Of a stretch of DNA of 38,317 nt, positions 17,409 through 25,054 are shown piece after piece. The translations under genes and the position numbers were made by a program. The notes beneath the pieces were generated by a model. That model searched no databases and was not told where the DNA came from. It saw only the letters and a list, made by a program, of their open reading frames with translations. Source of the DNA: Nostoc mirabile CHAB5784 (GTDB lineage: Bacteria; Cyanobacteriota; Cyanobacteriia; Cyanobacteriales; Nostocaceae). Where the stretch lies: assembly GCF_020829645.1 (NCBI RefSeq), contig NZ_JAIVFS010000078.1, positions 1 to 38,317 of the forward strand, given 5' to 3'. Position 1 is the first letter of the stretch. The number at the start of each line of letters is the position of its first letter.

Positions 17409-17546
17409 ATGACCACCTACATTTTTTTCGATGAAGCCTTACGGATGCTAACCAACGCCTATTTGATATCAGTAGTACTGTTAATAGCAGCTTCTGGTAT
17501 AGGTTTGGCGGTAATTGAAACAATAGAAAAGGCAGGAGAACGCTAA
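17409..17546 (+). CDS. 45-residue single-pass membrane peptide, unknown
   Basis: A short frame with a ribosome-binding site (AAGGTG about 6 bases upstream) encodes MTTYIFFDEALRMLTNAYL followed by a hydrophobic helix (ISVVLLIAASGIGLAVI) and a polar tail ETIEKAGER. The composition is protein-like: one transmembrane helix with charged ends. It resembles the small membrane subunits common in cyanobacteria but I do not recognise it. The frame stops at TAA 17544-17546, yet the same frame continues open for 38 more codons with a CxxC motif (see findings), so the stop could be a mutation or the border of a separate gene. Confidence 0.5.
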   Translation: MTTYIFFDEALRMLTNAYLISVVLLIAASGIGLAVIETIEKAGER

Positions 17547-17663
17547 GTTTACAAATGGCAGTGTACTTCTTGCCAAAAGCCATTGGGTGCAAGTGTTCGC
17601 CATGAACAAATCTTGGGAATACTAAAGCATGAAAGTCTCATAGTGTTGCAGTCTTGCCTGTAA
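17547..17663 (+). other. In-frame continuation with CxxC (possible broken or separate small gene)
   Basis: Directly after the stop of the 45-aa peptide the same frame reads VYKWQCTSCQKPLG, then RHEQILGILKHE and ends at TAA 17661-17663. WQCTSCQK is zinc-ribbon-like. There is no ATG, GTG or TTG near its beginning, so it is either the 3' half of a gene cut by a nonsense codon or coincidence. Confidence 0.3.
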
Positions 17664-17723
17664 ATCTACCAAACACACAGGTAACTGTAGCGCTATTGAG
17701 GCTCTAACCAAGGAGTTACTACA

Positions 17724-18170
17724 ATGGGTCTATTAGACGCTGTGTTGGGCACAGAAAGCCAAACCCAAACAGCACTCAATCCAGCGGAAGCTTTTGCTGT
17801 CATTGTTTTGGCTGCAACAGCGTCAGACGGTTATCTTTCTGTTGAGCAGGCAAATTCTATCACTTTTGTGCTGTCTCGGATGAAACTTTTTAAAAGTTAT
17901 CCCCATGAGATGATGAACAAGCTGTTTGAGAAAATCTTGGGCATTCTCGAAGGGGATGGCTTCAATACTTTATTTAATGCAGCCAAAGATTCTCTATCTC
18001 AAGACTTGCGGGAAGCAGCCTTTGCAGTAGCTACCGATCTAGTTCTAGCTGAAGGTATCGTAACTGAAGAAGAAAAAAACTTCTTAAATGATTTATATCA
18101 AGCTTTAGGTGTTTCTAGCGAGATAGCAATACAAATTGTGCAAGTAATCTTAATTAAAAACCGGGCATAA
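17724..18170 (+). CDS. TerB-like (tellurite-resistance B fold) protein
   Basis: This 148-residue, all-helical acidic protein fits the TerB/DjlA-N family: residues 20-60 (NPAEAFAVIVLAATASDG, then LSVEQANSITFVLSRMKLF) and 95-145 (LREAAFAVATDLVLAEGIV, then TEEEKNFLNDLYQALG) are the two symmetric halves with conserved D/E-G and E-E-K motifs that form a metal-binding four-helix core in TerB. The name reflects the family; in cyanobacteria stand-alone TerB proteins are not shown to confer tellurite resistance. A good Shine-Dalgarno sequence (AAGGAG) precedes the ATG. No other ter genes are near. murF begins 120 bases downstream. Confidence 0.85.
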   Translation: MGLLDAVLGTESQTQTALNPAEAFAVIVLAATASDGYLSVEQANSITFVLSRMKLFKSYPHEMMNKLFEKILGILEGDGFNTLFNAAKDSLSQDLREAAFAVATDLVLAEGIVTEEEKNFLNDLYQALGVSSEIAIQIVQVILIKNRA

Positions 18171-18204
18171 GGCGATAAAACTTAGGCTTAGATTCGCGCC
18201 TTTT
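18171..18204 (+). terminator. Weak terminator-like hairpin after TerB-like gene
   Basis: GGCG just after the TerB stop can pair with CGCC before a TTTTT run at about 18199-18203. The stem is only about 4 bp with a long loop. Confidence 0.2.
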
Positions 18205-18289
18205 TCAAGAATCGCAAATCTTGTTGTTCAATGCAGTATTATGTCATAATTCGATTTTATAATTTTAAACTTTAAATTGTAAATTACTT

Positions 18290-19645
18290 ATGCGTTGCTC
18301 TGCTACCCTAACCCAACTGGTTGAAGTTCTTTTGGCCAGTTCTGTAAACTTATCTAAAACTGCTTTAACACAAGTAAGTTGCGGTATACAAACAGATAGC
18401 CGTACCCTGAAGCCGGGTGAAGTATTTCTAGCTTTACGAGGCGATAAGTTTGATGGACATGAATTTGTGCAAACTGCGATCGCAAAGGGTGCAATAGTGG
18501 CAATTGTGGATTTTGAATACGAAAATCCGGGACTTCCTGTATTACAAGTAAAAGACACCCTAAAAGCATATCAGAAAATTGGCAGATGGTGGCGCGATCG
18601 CTTTAACATTCCTGTAATTGGTGTCACAGGTTCCGTAGGTAAAACTACAACTAAAGAATTAATTGCGGCAGTTTTAGGAACAAAGGGACGAGTTCACAAA
18701 ACTTATGGAAATTACAACAACGAAATCGGTGTCCCGAAAACTCTTCTAGAACTTGGCAAAGAAGATGACTACGCCGTGATTGAAATGGCGATGCGGGGTA
18801 AGGGACAAATTGCCGAACTGACGCAAATAGCACGTCCAACAATTGGAGTGATTACCAATGTGGGGACGGCACATATTGAGTTACTGGGTTCGGAAGAAGC
18901 TATCGCACAAGCCAAATGTGAGTTGTTAGCCGAAATGGCTGCTGATAGTGTGGCAATTCTCAACCACGACAATCCTTTATTAATGGCCACAGCAGCGAAA
19001 GTTTGGCACGGAGAAGTTTTAACTTACGGCTTTTCTGGTGGGGATATCCAAGGGCAGTTAATTGATAACGACCAGGTGGAAGTTGGAGGAATCCAACTAC
19101 CTCTACCTTTACCTGGTCGTCACAATGCGACTAATTTCTTGGCAGCTTTAGCGGTTGCAAAGGTGTTGGGGATCGATTGGGCAAGCTTCAAAGCAGGTGT
19201 GATGGTGGATATGCCCGCAGGGCGATCGCAGCGATTTACCTTACCCAATGATGTGGTAATCTTAGATGAAACTTATAATGCTGCACCAGAAGCGATGATT
19301 GCAGCGTTGCAATTATTGGCAGAGACACCCGGAAAGCGGAAGATTGCCGTATTGGGTGCAATGAAAGAATTGGGAGAGCGATCGCAGCAGTTGCACCAGC
19401 GAGTGGGAGAAACAGTGAAAAAGTTGAATTTAGACGGCTTGTTGGTTTTGGTAGATGGACAAGATGCCGAAGCGATCGCTCTTAGTGCCGAAGGTATTCC
19501 ATCGGAGTGCTTTGCAACTCATGCTGATTTGGTGGCTAGGTTGAAGATATTTGTGCAAGCAGGCGATCGTTTATTATTCAAAGCTGCCCATTCCGTGGGA
19601 CTAGATCGGGTAGTCAATCAGTTACGTGCAGAATTTTCCAGATGA
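18290..19645 (+). CDS. murF: UDP-MurNAc-tripeptide--D-alanyl-D-alanine ligase
   Basis: MurF adds D-Ala-D-Ala to the UDP-MurNAc-tripeptide, the last cytoplasmic step of the peptidoglycan precursor, using ATP. The 451-residue protein shows the N-terminal substrate domain (DSRTLKPGEVFLALRGDKFDGHEF), the ATP loop GVTGSVGKTTT (111-121), NNEIGVPKTLLEL, GTAHIELLGS, the central PGRHNATNFLAALAVA and the C-terminal DETYNAAPEAMIAAL plus LFKAAHSVGLDRVV. Its length and motifs are standard. The start is an ATG at 18290. The last codons overlap the following acetyltransferase start by 4 bases (ATGA), indicating translational coupling. Confidence 0.97.
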   Translation: MRCSATLTQLVEVLLASSVNLSKTALTQVSCGIQTDSRTLKPGEVFLALRGDKFDGHEFVQTAIAKGAIVAIVDFEYENPGLPVLQVKDTLKAYQKIGRWWRDRFNIPVIGVTGSVGKTTTKELIAAVLGTKGRVHKTYGNYNNEIGVPKTLLELGKEDDYAVIEMAMRGKGQIAELTQIARPTIGVITNVGTAHIELLGSEEAIAQAKCELLAEMAADSVAILNHDNPLLMATAAKVWHGEVLTYGFSGGDIQGQLIDNDQVEVGGIQLPLPLPGRHNATNFLAALAVAKVLGIDWASFKAGVMVDMPAGRSQRFTLPNDVVILDETYNAAPEAMIAALQLLAETPGKRKIAVLGAMKELGERSQQLHQRVGETVKKLNLDGLLVLVDGQDAEAIALSAEGIPSECFATHADLVARLKIFVQAGDRLLFKAAHSVGLDRVVNQLRAEFSR

Positions 19646-20172
19646 TACCGTTAGAAACCCAACGTCTCATACTGCGAGACTTTGTAGAATCAGATTGGCA
19701 AGCGGTTCATCAATACGCTAGCGATCCTAAAGTTGTGCGTTATTTGACTTTTGGCCCTAATAGCGAAGAAGATACCAAAAATTTTTTGCAAAAAGAGATT
19801 TTATTGCAAGGGGAAGAACCCCGTCAGCATTTTGCCTTGGCAGTGACTTTAAAAGCCCAAAAGCAATTAATTGGTATTTGTCGAATTTCTACTCTAGATA
19901 CTGATAACAAAATAGGCTCTATTGGATACTGTTTTAGTAAAGAATTTTGGGGACAAGGATATGCGACTGAAGCTGTAAAAGCAGTTGTATCATTTGGTTT
20001 TCAGGAGTTAGGCTTACATCGCATTTTTGCGACTTGTCACCCAGAAAACATTGCCTCAGCACGAGTTATGCAAAAAATTGGAATGCAGCAGGAAGGGTAT
20101 TTGCGAGAACACCATTGGATTAAGGGAGAATGGCGAGACTCTTGGCTATATGCCATCCTTGAGCATGAATGA
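19642..20172 (+). CDS. GNAT-family N-acetyltransferase (RimJ/RimL-like)
   Basis: This 176-residue GNAT enzyme is of the RimJ/RimL type, which acetylates protein N-termini or small amines from acetyl-CoA. It begins METQRLILR-like (MIPLETQRLILRDFVESDWQ). The acetyl-CoA site is at about 108-118 (FWGQGYATEA, the Q/R-x-x-G-x-A motif), followed by ELGLHRIFATCHPENIASARVMQKIGMQQEG, the hallmark of the family. Coupled to murF by a 4-base overlap, it may act in the same transcript, but coupling alone does not indicate a cell-wall role. Its substrate is unknown. Confidence 0.92.
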   Translation: MIPLETQRLILRDFVESDWQAVHQYASDPKVVRYLTFGPNSEEDTKNFLQKEILLQGEEPRQHFALAVTLKAQKQLIGICRISTLDTDNKIGSIGYCFSKEFWGQGYATEAVKAVVSFGFQELGLHRIFATCHPENIASARVMQKIGMQQEGYLREHHWIKGEWRDSWLYAILEHE

Positions 20173-20301
20173 AGAAGCGTCAATTAGGTAGGGATAGCCT
20201 AACCGATTTTTTACCTGCAAGCGATCGCTTTTTCTCATCTCTCCTAATTTATTAGTAAGTGTAACCCTCCAATACCAGCAAATTTTTTGAAGTAACTAAA
20301 C

Positions 20302-22767
20302 TTAGACAATGGCTAAGTTAGTTAAGTTGCCTTTGTAACCACTAATCTCAATCACAGCATCCGTGAGAGCAGAGAATCCATTTGTACTATCATTAAGTGC
20401 TAAAAAAGTCCGTCCATTATTGCCTGTACCAAAGGTAAAAGTTGCCGCACCTTTAGCCACAAAAGCAGTTGCAGTCAATATCTGTTGTAAATCCGAAAGA
20501 TTCAGACTTGCAACAGTGCCAAGTTGAACCAAATTAGCGGCTGAAACTGCATTCAAACCATCAATTTTATCTTCACCGATCTTGAGATCAGTAATTCTAT
20601 CAAAGGCAGACAGCAGTGAATCACTCAGGCTGTTAAATACAAACTTATCAGCGCCATTACCGCCTGTAAGAATATCATTACCAGCGCCGCCGTTGAGGAT
20701 GTCATTACCGTTACCACCAACTAATTTGTCATTTCCGGCTAATCCAAATAGTTGATCGTTGCCGTTTTTACCAGAAATTTTGTCATTGCCAACCCCACCA
20801 ATGAGTTTATCTGCACAATTGCCACCCTTTAAGGTTTTGTTTGCTACATTTGCATCGTTGGTGGTTGTGCTGATCAGTTGACCATTAGCATTATACAGAT
20901 AAGTAGCAATTGCATCAATTATGCCATTATGATTATTATCAATATCTGCGGAAGTCAGTTTGCCATTGGCATTATAGTTGTAAGTGGTAATCTCATTAGC
21001 GATACCATCATTATTTTTGTCAACTACCTGTGCAGTTAGTTTGCCATTAGCATCGTAACTGTAAGCAGTTAGCTCATCAATGATGCCATCATTATTATTG
21101 TCAATCTCCTGCGATTTCAGCTTGCCGCTAAAATCGTAGCTGTAAATGCCAACCGCATCAATGACACCATCATTGTTGAAGTCATAACTGGCGGATGTGC
21201 GTCCATATATTTCGGTTAGAACTGTGAGATTGTCTTTGTTGTTAGGACTTTCGTATGTCTTGGTGCCGTTGGCATCATAAATATAAATTTGGACATAATC
21301 AGCGATGCCATCGCCGTTGTTGTCTTGGCTATAGAATGTCTTGTTGCCATTGGTATCATAAGTAGAGATAGTGACTGTCTCAGCAATGCCGTCGCCGTTG
21401 TTGTCTTGGCTTTCGGATGTCAACTTGCCATTGGCATCATAAGTATAGGTTGTTGCCCTATCAACGATGCCGTCGCCGTTGTTGTCTTGGCTTTCGGATG
21501 TCAACTTGCCATTGGCATCATAAGTATAGGTAGTGACTGTCTCAGCAATGCCGTCGCCGTTCTGGTCATAGCTTTCGGATGTGAAGTTGCCATTGGCATT
21601 TAAAGTAAAACTTTTGACATAATCAACGATGCCGTCGCCGTTGTAGTCATAGCTATAGGATGTCTGGTTGCCGTTGGTATCATAAGTATAGCTTGTTATC
21701 CTATCAACAATACCGTCGCCAGTGTAGTCATAGCTTTCAGATGTCTGGTTGCCATTGGCATTATAAGTAAAGGTTGCGACATAATCAACGATGCCGTCAC
21801 CAGTGTAGTCACGCCTTTCGCCCGTCTTGTTGCCATTAGCATTATAAGTAGAGCTTATAACATCATTAGCGATGCCGTCGCCGTTGTCATCTTGGCTATA
21901 GAATGTTCGCTTGCCATTGGTATCATAAGTAGAGGTTTCGACATAATCAGTGATGCCGTCACCGTTGTAGTCACGAATTTCGGATGTCTTGTTCCCGTTG
22001 GTATCATAAGTATAAGTTGTTACCCTATCAACGATGCCGTTGCCGTTGGTGTCACGAATATAGAATGTTCGCTTGCCATTGGTATCATAAGTAGAGGTTT
22101 CAACATAATCAGTGATGCCGTCGCCGTTGCTGTCACGACTTTCGGCGGTCTTGTTGCCATTGGCATCGTAAGTAGAAGTTTCGACATAATTAGCGATGCC
22201 GTCGCCGTTGCTGTCAAGACTATAGAATGTTCGCTTGCCATTGGCATCATAAGTAGAGGTTTCAAACCTATCAGCAATGCCGTCACTGTTGGTGTCTTCG
22301 CTATAGGATGTCAACTTGCCGTTGGCATCATAAGTAGAGGTTGAGTAGCGTTTATCAACGATGCCGTCGCCGTCGCTGTCATAGCTAGAGGATGTCTGGT
22401 TGCCGTTGGCATCATAAGTATAAGCAGAGGTTGAGAGATAATCAGCGATGCCGTCGCCGTTAGTGTCAACCCTAGAGGATATCAACTTGCCTTTGGCATC
22501 ATAAGTAGAGGTTTCAAACCTATCACCGATACCGTCGCCGTTGTAATCAGAGCTATCGGATTTCTTGTTTAAATAGCCGTTGGCATAGTAAGTATAAGTT
22601 GTTACAGAATAATTATAGCTACCGTCTCGGTTGGAGTAATTACTAGAGAATGTCAGGTTATAATTGTAGGTAATAACTGAGTCTATTATCCCATCACTGT
22701 TGCTATCTATGCTCTGGGCTATAAGTTTGCCATTGGCATCGTAAGTATAATTTGTGGTTGATGTCAT
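20302..22767 (-). CDS. Surface-type protein with about 23 YD/calcium-loop repeats, RTX repeats and a C-terminal 'bluetail'-like domain
   Basis: The 821 residues start without a classical signal peptide, and an AGAGGA box precedes the ATG. Residues 1 to about 640 are some 23 units of 27 residues (81 bp). Each pairs a YD-type half (YDANGKLTSES) with a calcium loop of the D-x-N-x-D-G-x-x-D kind (DNNGDGIVD), as in thrombospondin-3 or dockerin loops. Then come about six RTX nonapeptides (GGNGNDILNGG, GGAGNDILTGG). Last is a C-terminal region (ADKFVF to GNLTNLAIV, with FGTGNNGRTFLALND) resembling the cyanobacterial bluetail domain of putative surface proteins. I infer calcium-dependent folding outside the cell, probably type I export; no exporter is adjacent. 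Neighbouring 81-bp units are identical over 65 bases (21386-21450 and 21467-21531), showing recent repeat expansion. Confidence 0.85.
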   Translation of the reverse strand: MTSTTNYTYDANGKLIAQSIDSNSDGIIDSVITYNYNLTFSSNYSNRDGSYNYSVTTYTYYANGYLNKKSDSSDYNGDGIGDRFETSTYDAKGKLISSRVDTNGDGIADYLSTSAYTYDANGNQTSSSYDSDGDGIVDKRYSTSTYDANGKLTSYSEDTNSDGIADRFETSTYDANGKRTFYSLDSNGDGIANYVETSTYDANGNKTAESRDSNGDGITDYVETSTYDTNGKRTFYIRDTNGNGIVDRVTTYTYDTNGNKTSEIRDYNGDGITDYVETSTYDTNGKRTFYSQDDNGDGIANDVISSTYNANGNKTGERRDYTGDGIVDYVATFTYNANGNQTSESYDYTGDGIVDRITSYTYDTNGNQTSYSYDYNGDGIVDYVKSFTLNANGNFTSESYDQNGDGIAETVTTYTYDANGKLTSESQDNNGDGIVDRATTYTYDANGKLTSESQDNNGDGIAETVTISTYDTNGNKTFYSQDNNGDGIADYVQIYIYDANGTKTYESPNNKDNLTVLTEIYGRTSASYDFNNDGVIDAVGIYSYDFSGKLKSQEIDNNNDGIIDELTAYSYDANGKLTAQVVDKNNDGIANEITTYNYNANGKLTSADIDNNHNGIIDAIATYLYNANGQLISTTTNDANVANKTLKGGNCADKLIGGVGNDKISGKNGNDQLFGLAGNDKLVGGNGNDILNGGAGNDILTGGNGADKFVFNSLSDSLLSAFDRITDLKIGEDKIDGLNAVSAANLVQLGTVASLNLSDLQQILTATAFVAKGAATFTFGTGNNGRTFLALNDSTNGFSALTDAVIEISGYKGNLTNLAIV

Positions 22768-22866
22768 ACACTTCTGTTCCTCTATTAATTATCTGTATTA
22801 CCATACTACAGTATTAAAGTGTGGATAGTCGAAACTCATGGCAGGTTATCAAACGTATTTCTGTTG

Positions 22867-23183
22867 TATAGCGGTTCCCACTCAGGTGCGGTACAAAATT
22901 AATCGCAAGGTGTAGGGGCACGGCATGCCCATTGGTGTCAACTTAAGCTCAAATGCATGATGCACAGGCGTTTTACCCCCCTTAATCCCCCCTTAGAAAG
23001 GGGGGAAAAAGAAATGCAGTTCCCTCCCCTTGACAAGGGGAGGGTTAGGGTGGGGTAACGCGGGTCGTGATGGGAAGCCAGAGAACTGAATATCACGTCT
23101 TGACAAGGGTTTCACGTTAAGTTGACACCAATGGGCATGCCGTGCCCCTACGGGTGTACCTCACGTAAACGAGAACTGCTATA
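22867..23183. repeat. MITE-like element with perfect 35-bp inner inverted repeats
   Basis: Ends TATAGCGGTTC and (reverse) TATAGCAGTTC flank the element, and an adjacent TA on each side fits TA target duplication (IS630/Tc1-type; inference). Inside, 22912-22946 and 23117-23151 are exact reverse complements of 35 bases. The core holds two further G-run/C-run hairpins. No reading frame of note is present. Confidence 0.75.
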
Positions 23184-23378
23184 TCAGCAATTGAAAAGAT
23201 AATATACTCAAAAATTTTTATTAGTCAATGTTGTAGATCACATCATTGGGTTCTTCAGCCAATTAGTATGAAAGTTAGCTCTTACACTATGAGAATAATT
23301 ACGCAAAAGGTAAACCTTAAACGTAAAAAACATCCTTCAAACCCACTCGCTAAATATTAGACATCTCCAAAAAAGAAT

Positions 23379-23409
23379 GTAGAGACGTTGCAGTGCTACG
23401 TCTCTACAA
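23379..23409. repeat. Palindromic repeat (REP-like)
   Basis: TGTAGAGACGT and ACGTCTCTACA are exact inverted copies around a 9-base loop. This GTAGAGACG palindrome is a widespread interspersed repeat in filamentous cyanobacteria. Confidence 0.7.
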
Positions 23410-23697
23410 GGGTTCTGGATAACGCGATTTGTACCCACAACCGCAAAAATACAGATTTAGTTAGAAATATATTAATGATATTAAAAGCTGTTTGTAAAGT
23501 AAGTTTAAGACGAAGTTGAGATTTAGTTTACGCGACGCAGCATTAATCGGGTGATTGCGGCTGTAACCAATAGCGTCAACTCGTCTTAAATCTAAAATTT
23601 GGAGAGCGATGTCTAACGACAAGCCGCTAAGACGCGTCTATGCACCAGTTGCAATAGCGAGTTTGAGAAATAGTACGATGGAGAGTAGGTGTAGATT

Positions 23698-24033
23698 TCA
23701 AGCGTTGTTGGAAAGACTAGGGTTATTACTGTAGCGTCTTTGAAAAAGAATTGCTGCCAAATTAGTTACTAAACAGGTAATTGCTAGCCACATCAAGATA
23801 TAAGTAGGAGCCATCACCACGCCAATCATGAACCAAGTATATACGTGCAGTATCATTACAGAAGCGAAAAAGCTAGCAATTCCAGCAGATTGCCACACTT
23901 GATACGATGGGCGACGTAACGCTACCAGGCTCATCGTTAAAATTGTGACAAGTAAGTTCGCTGGTACGAGAAATGTACAAATACTAACGCAATTGCCACG
24001 AGAGAACTCAGTTAAGATGTTTAAATCGAGCAT
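23698..24033 (-). CDS. Small three-helix membrane protein, unknown function
   Basis: The 111-residue protein has three or so hydrophobic helices: about residues 18-40 (SICTFLVPANLLVTILTMSL), 49-72 (AGIASFFASVMILHVYTWFM) and 75-98 (VVMAPTYILMWLAITCLVTN). A Gln/Arg-rich tail ends FQRRYSNNPSLSNNA. No family is recognised. It may be a conserved cyanobacterial inner-membrane protein. The start is an ATG at 24031-24033 and the gene is alone between the 821-aa repeat protein and the fasciclin gene, all leftward. Confidence 0.65.
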   Translation of the reverse strand: MLDLNILTEFSRGNCVSICTFLVPANLLVTILTMSLVALRRPSYQVWQSAGIASFFASVMILHVYTWFMIGVVMAPTYILMWLAITCLVTNLAAILFQRRYSNNPSLSNNA

Positions 24034-24238
24034 TAATTTGTTGGGATAGGTGTTAGCTTTTTAAGAATTTAATTTATTGTATTTTAAAATAACGAAATCA
24101 ACATTAATATATTAGTAAGTAATCACTTTGCAAATATAACATAAATTAAACTATTGAGTTGCGTTTTGATATTCCCAATAGTTAGTTAATTATAAAGATT
24201 TTGGATAAGTAGGGTGGAAAATACCCACCCTGGCTGAA

Positions 24239-24640
24239 TTAACCCGGTAAAATCACCGTATCGATAACGTGTACCACACCATTATCAGCTTCGATATCTG
24301 CTGCTAAAACTGTGGCATTTTTAACTTCAAAACCATCAGAAGAACTAATTTTAATGGGTGAACCTTCCACAGAATTAACCGTACCGAGTTGTGCCAAATC
24401 AGCCTTTAGCAGCTTTCCTGGAACGACATGATACTTTAAAATCCGCGTTAGCTGGGGAATATTTTGTAACAGAGTTTGGATAGTTCCCGGTGGTAACTTG
24501 GCAAAAGCATCGTCATTTGGTGCAAAGACAGTGAACGGGCCAGGACTTTTTAATGTTTCTACTAAACCAGCAGCTTGCACAGCTGCCACCAGTGTTTTAA
24601 AAGACTCAGCCGTAACTGCAATATCAACAATATCAGCCAT
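24239..24640 (-). CDS. Fasciclin (FAS1) domain protein
   Basis: This 133-residue protein is a single FAS1 domain, an adhesion-type fold found in secreted and surface proteins from bacteria to animals. The two hallmarks are present: FTVFAPNDDAFAKLPPGT (H1-type box, about residues 36-53) and the YHVVPGK box (about 71-77), followed by NGVVHVIDTVILPG at the end. Single-domain bacterial members are often exported, but no signal peptide is visible at this start (MADIVDIAVTAESFKTL), so it may be cytosolic or exported by another route. The start is an ATG at 24638-24640. Confidence 0.93.
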   Translation of the reverse strand: MADIVDIAVTAESFKTLVAAVQAAGLVETLKSPGPFTVFAPNDDAFAKLPPGTIQTLLQNIPQLTRILKYHVVPGKLLKADLAQLGTVNSVEGSPIKISSSDGFEVKNATVLAADIEADNGVVHVIDTVILPG

Positions 24641-25054
24641 ATATCTTACCTAGAATCTCTGCAAAAGATTTTAAAGGATAATAAACCTATTTGAAGTTTT
24701 ATTAAATAAAATAAATTTAAAATCAGGCTTTGAATAAACTACACGTAAGACATCACCTTATGACGTTTCTAGGGAAATTCCTGGTAGAACAAATATCCGA
24801 TGTTAGCCTTAAAACTCGTGAAGCCTTTATAGATAGCAAGTTGGGAAATAGGGGTAAATTCAATACTGCTCGGTTAAGGTGCATAGTCATTGGAGATCCC
24901 CCTTAGTCCCCCTTAAAAAGGGGGAAAATAAGGCATTTTGAGCAAGCCTTTTTAAGGGGGGTTGGGGGGATCGACTCTTAACCGAGCAGTATTGGGGGTA
25001 AATTAGGGGCACAGAGGCAGAGGAGAATAATTCGTAACCAATGCCCAATGCCCA
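24641..25054. other. Intergenic region with MITE
   Basis: About 414 bases between the fasciclin gene and trmFO, both leftward. It contains a 134-bp inverted-repeat element with target duplications (24851-25004). The remainder shows no gene. Confidence 0.7.
24851..25004. repeat. MITE with perfect 18-bp terminal inverted repeats and 10-bp target duplication
   Basis: CAATACTGCTCGGTTAAG (24861-24878) and its exact reverse complement (24977-24994) bound a 134-bp element. The 10 bases GGGGTAAATT precede it (24851-24860) and follow it (24995-25004), a clean target duplication. The interior holds T/C- and A/G-rich inverted arms and no gene. CAAT ends with a 10-bp duplication recall IS4-superfamily elements (inference). 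Confidence 0.9.

Larger units (their letters stand above)
22768..23697. other. Intergenic region with MITE and palindrome
   Basis: This 930-base stretch holds the 317-bp inverted-repeat element (22867-23183), a 31-base palindrome (23379-23409) and AT-rich sequence. I see no gene in it. The promoter of the 821-aa repeat protein should lie at its left end. Confidence 0.6.

Noticed and set aside
21289..22344. Long plus-strand frames over the 821-aa repeat gene
   Set aside because: They translate to a monotonous IISDAVAVVVLAFGC-like pattern that is the antisense of the 81-bp repeats. The minus-strand frame has recognisable RTX and calcium-loop motifs.
20600..22760. Regular repeats considered as a CRISPR-like array
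   Set aside because: The period is 81 bp without unique spacers, and the repeats are codon-phased within one long reading frame.
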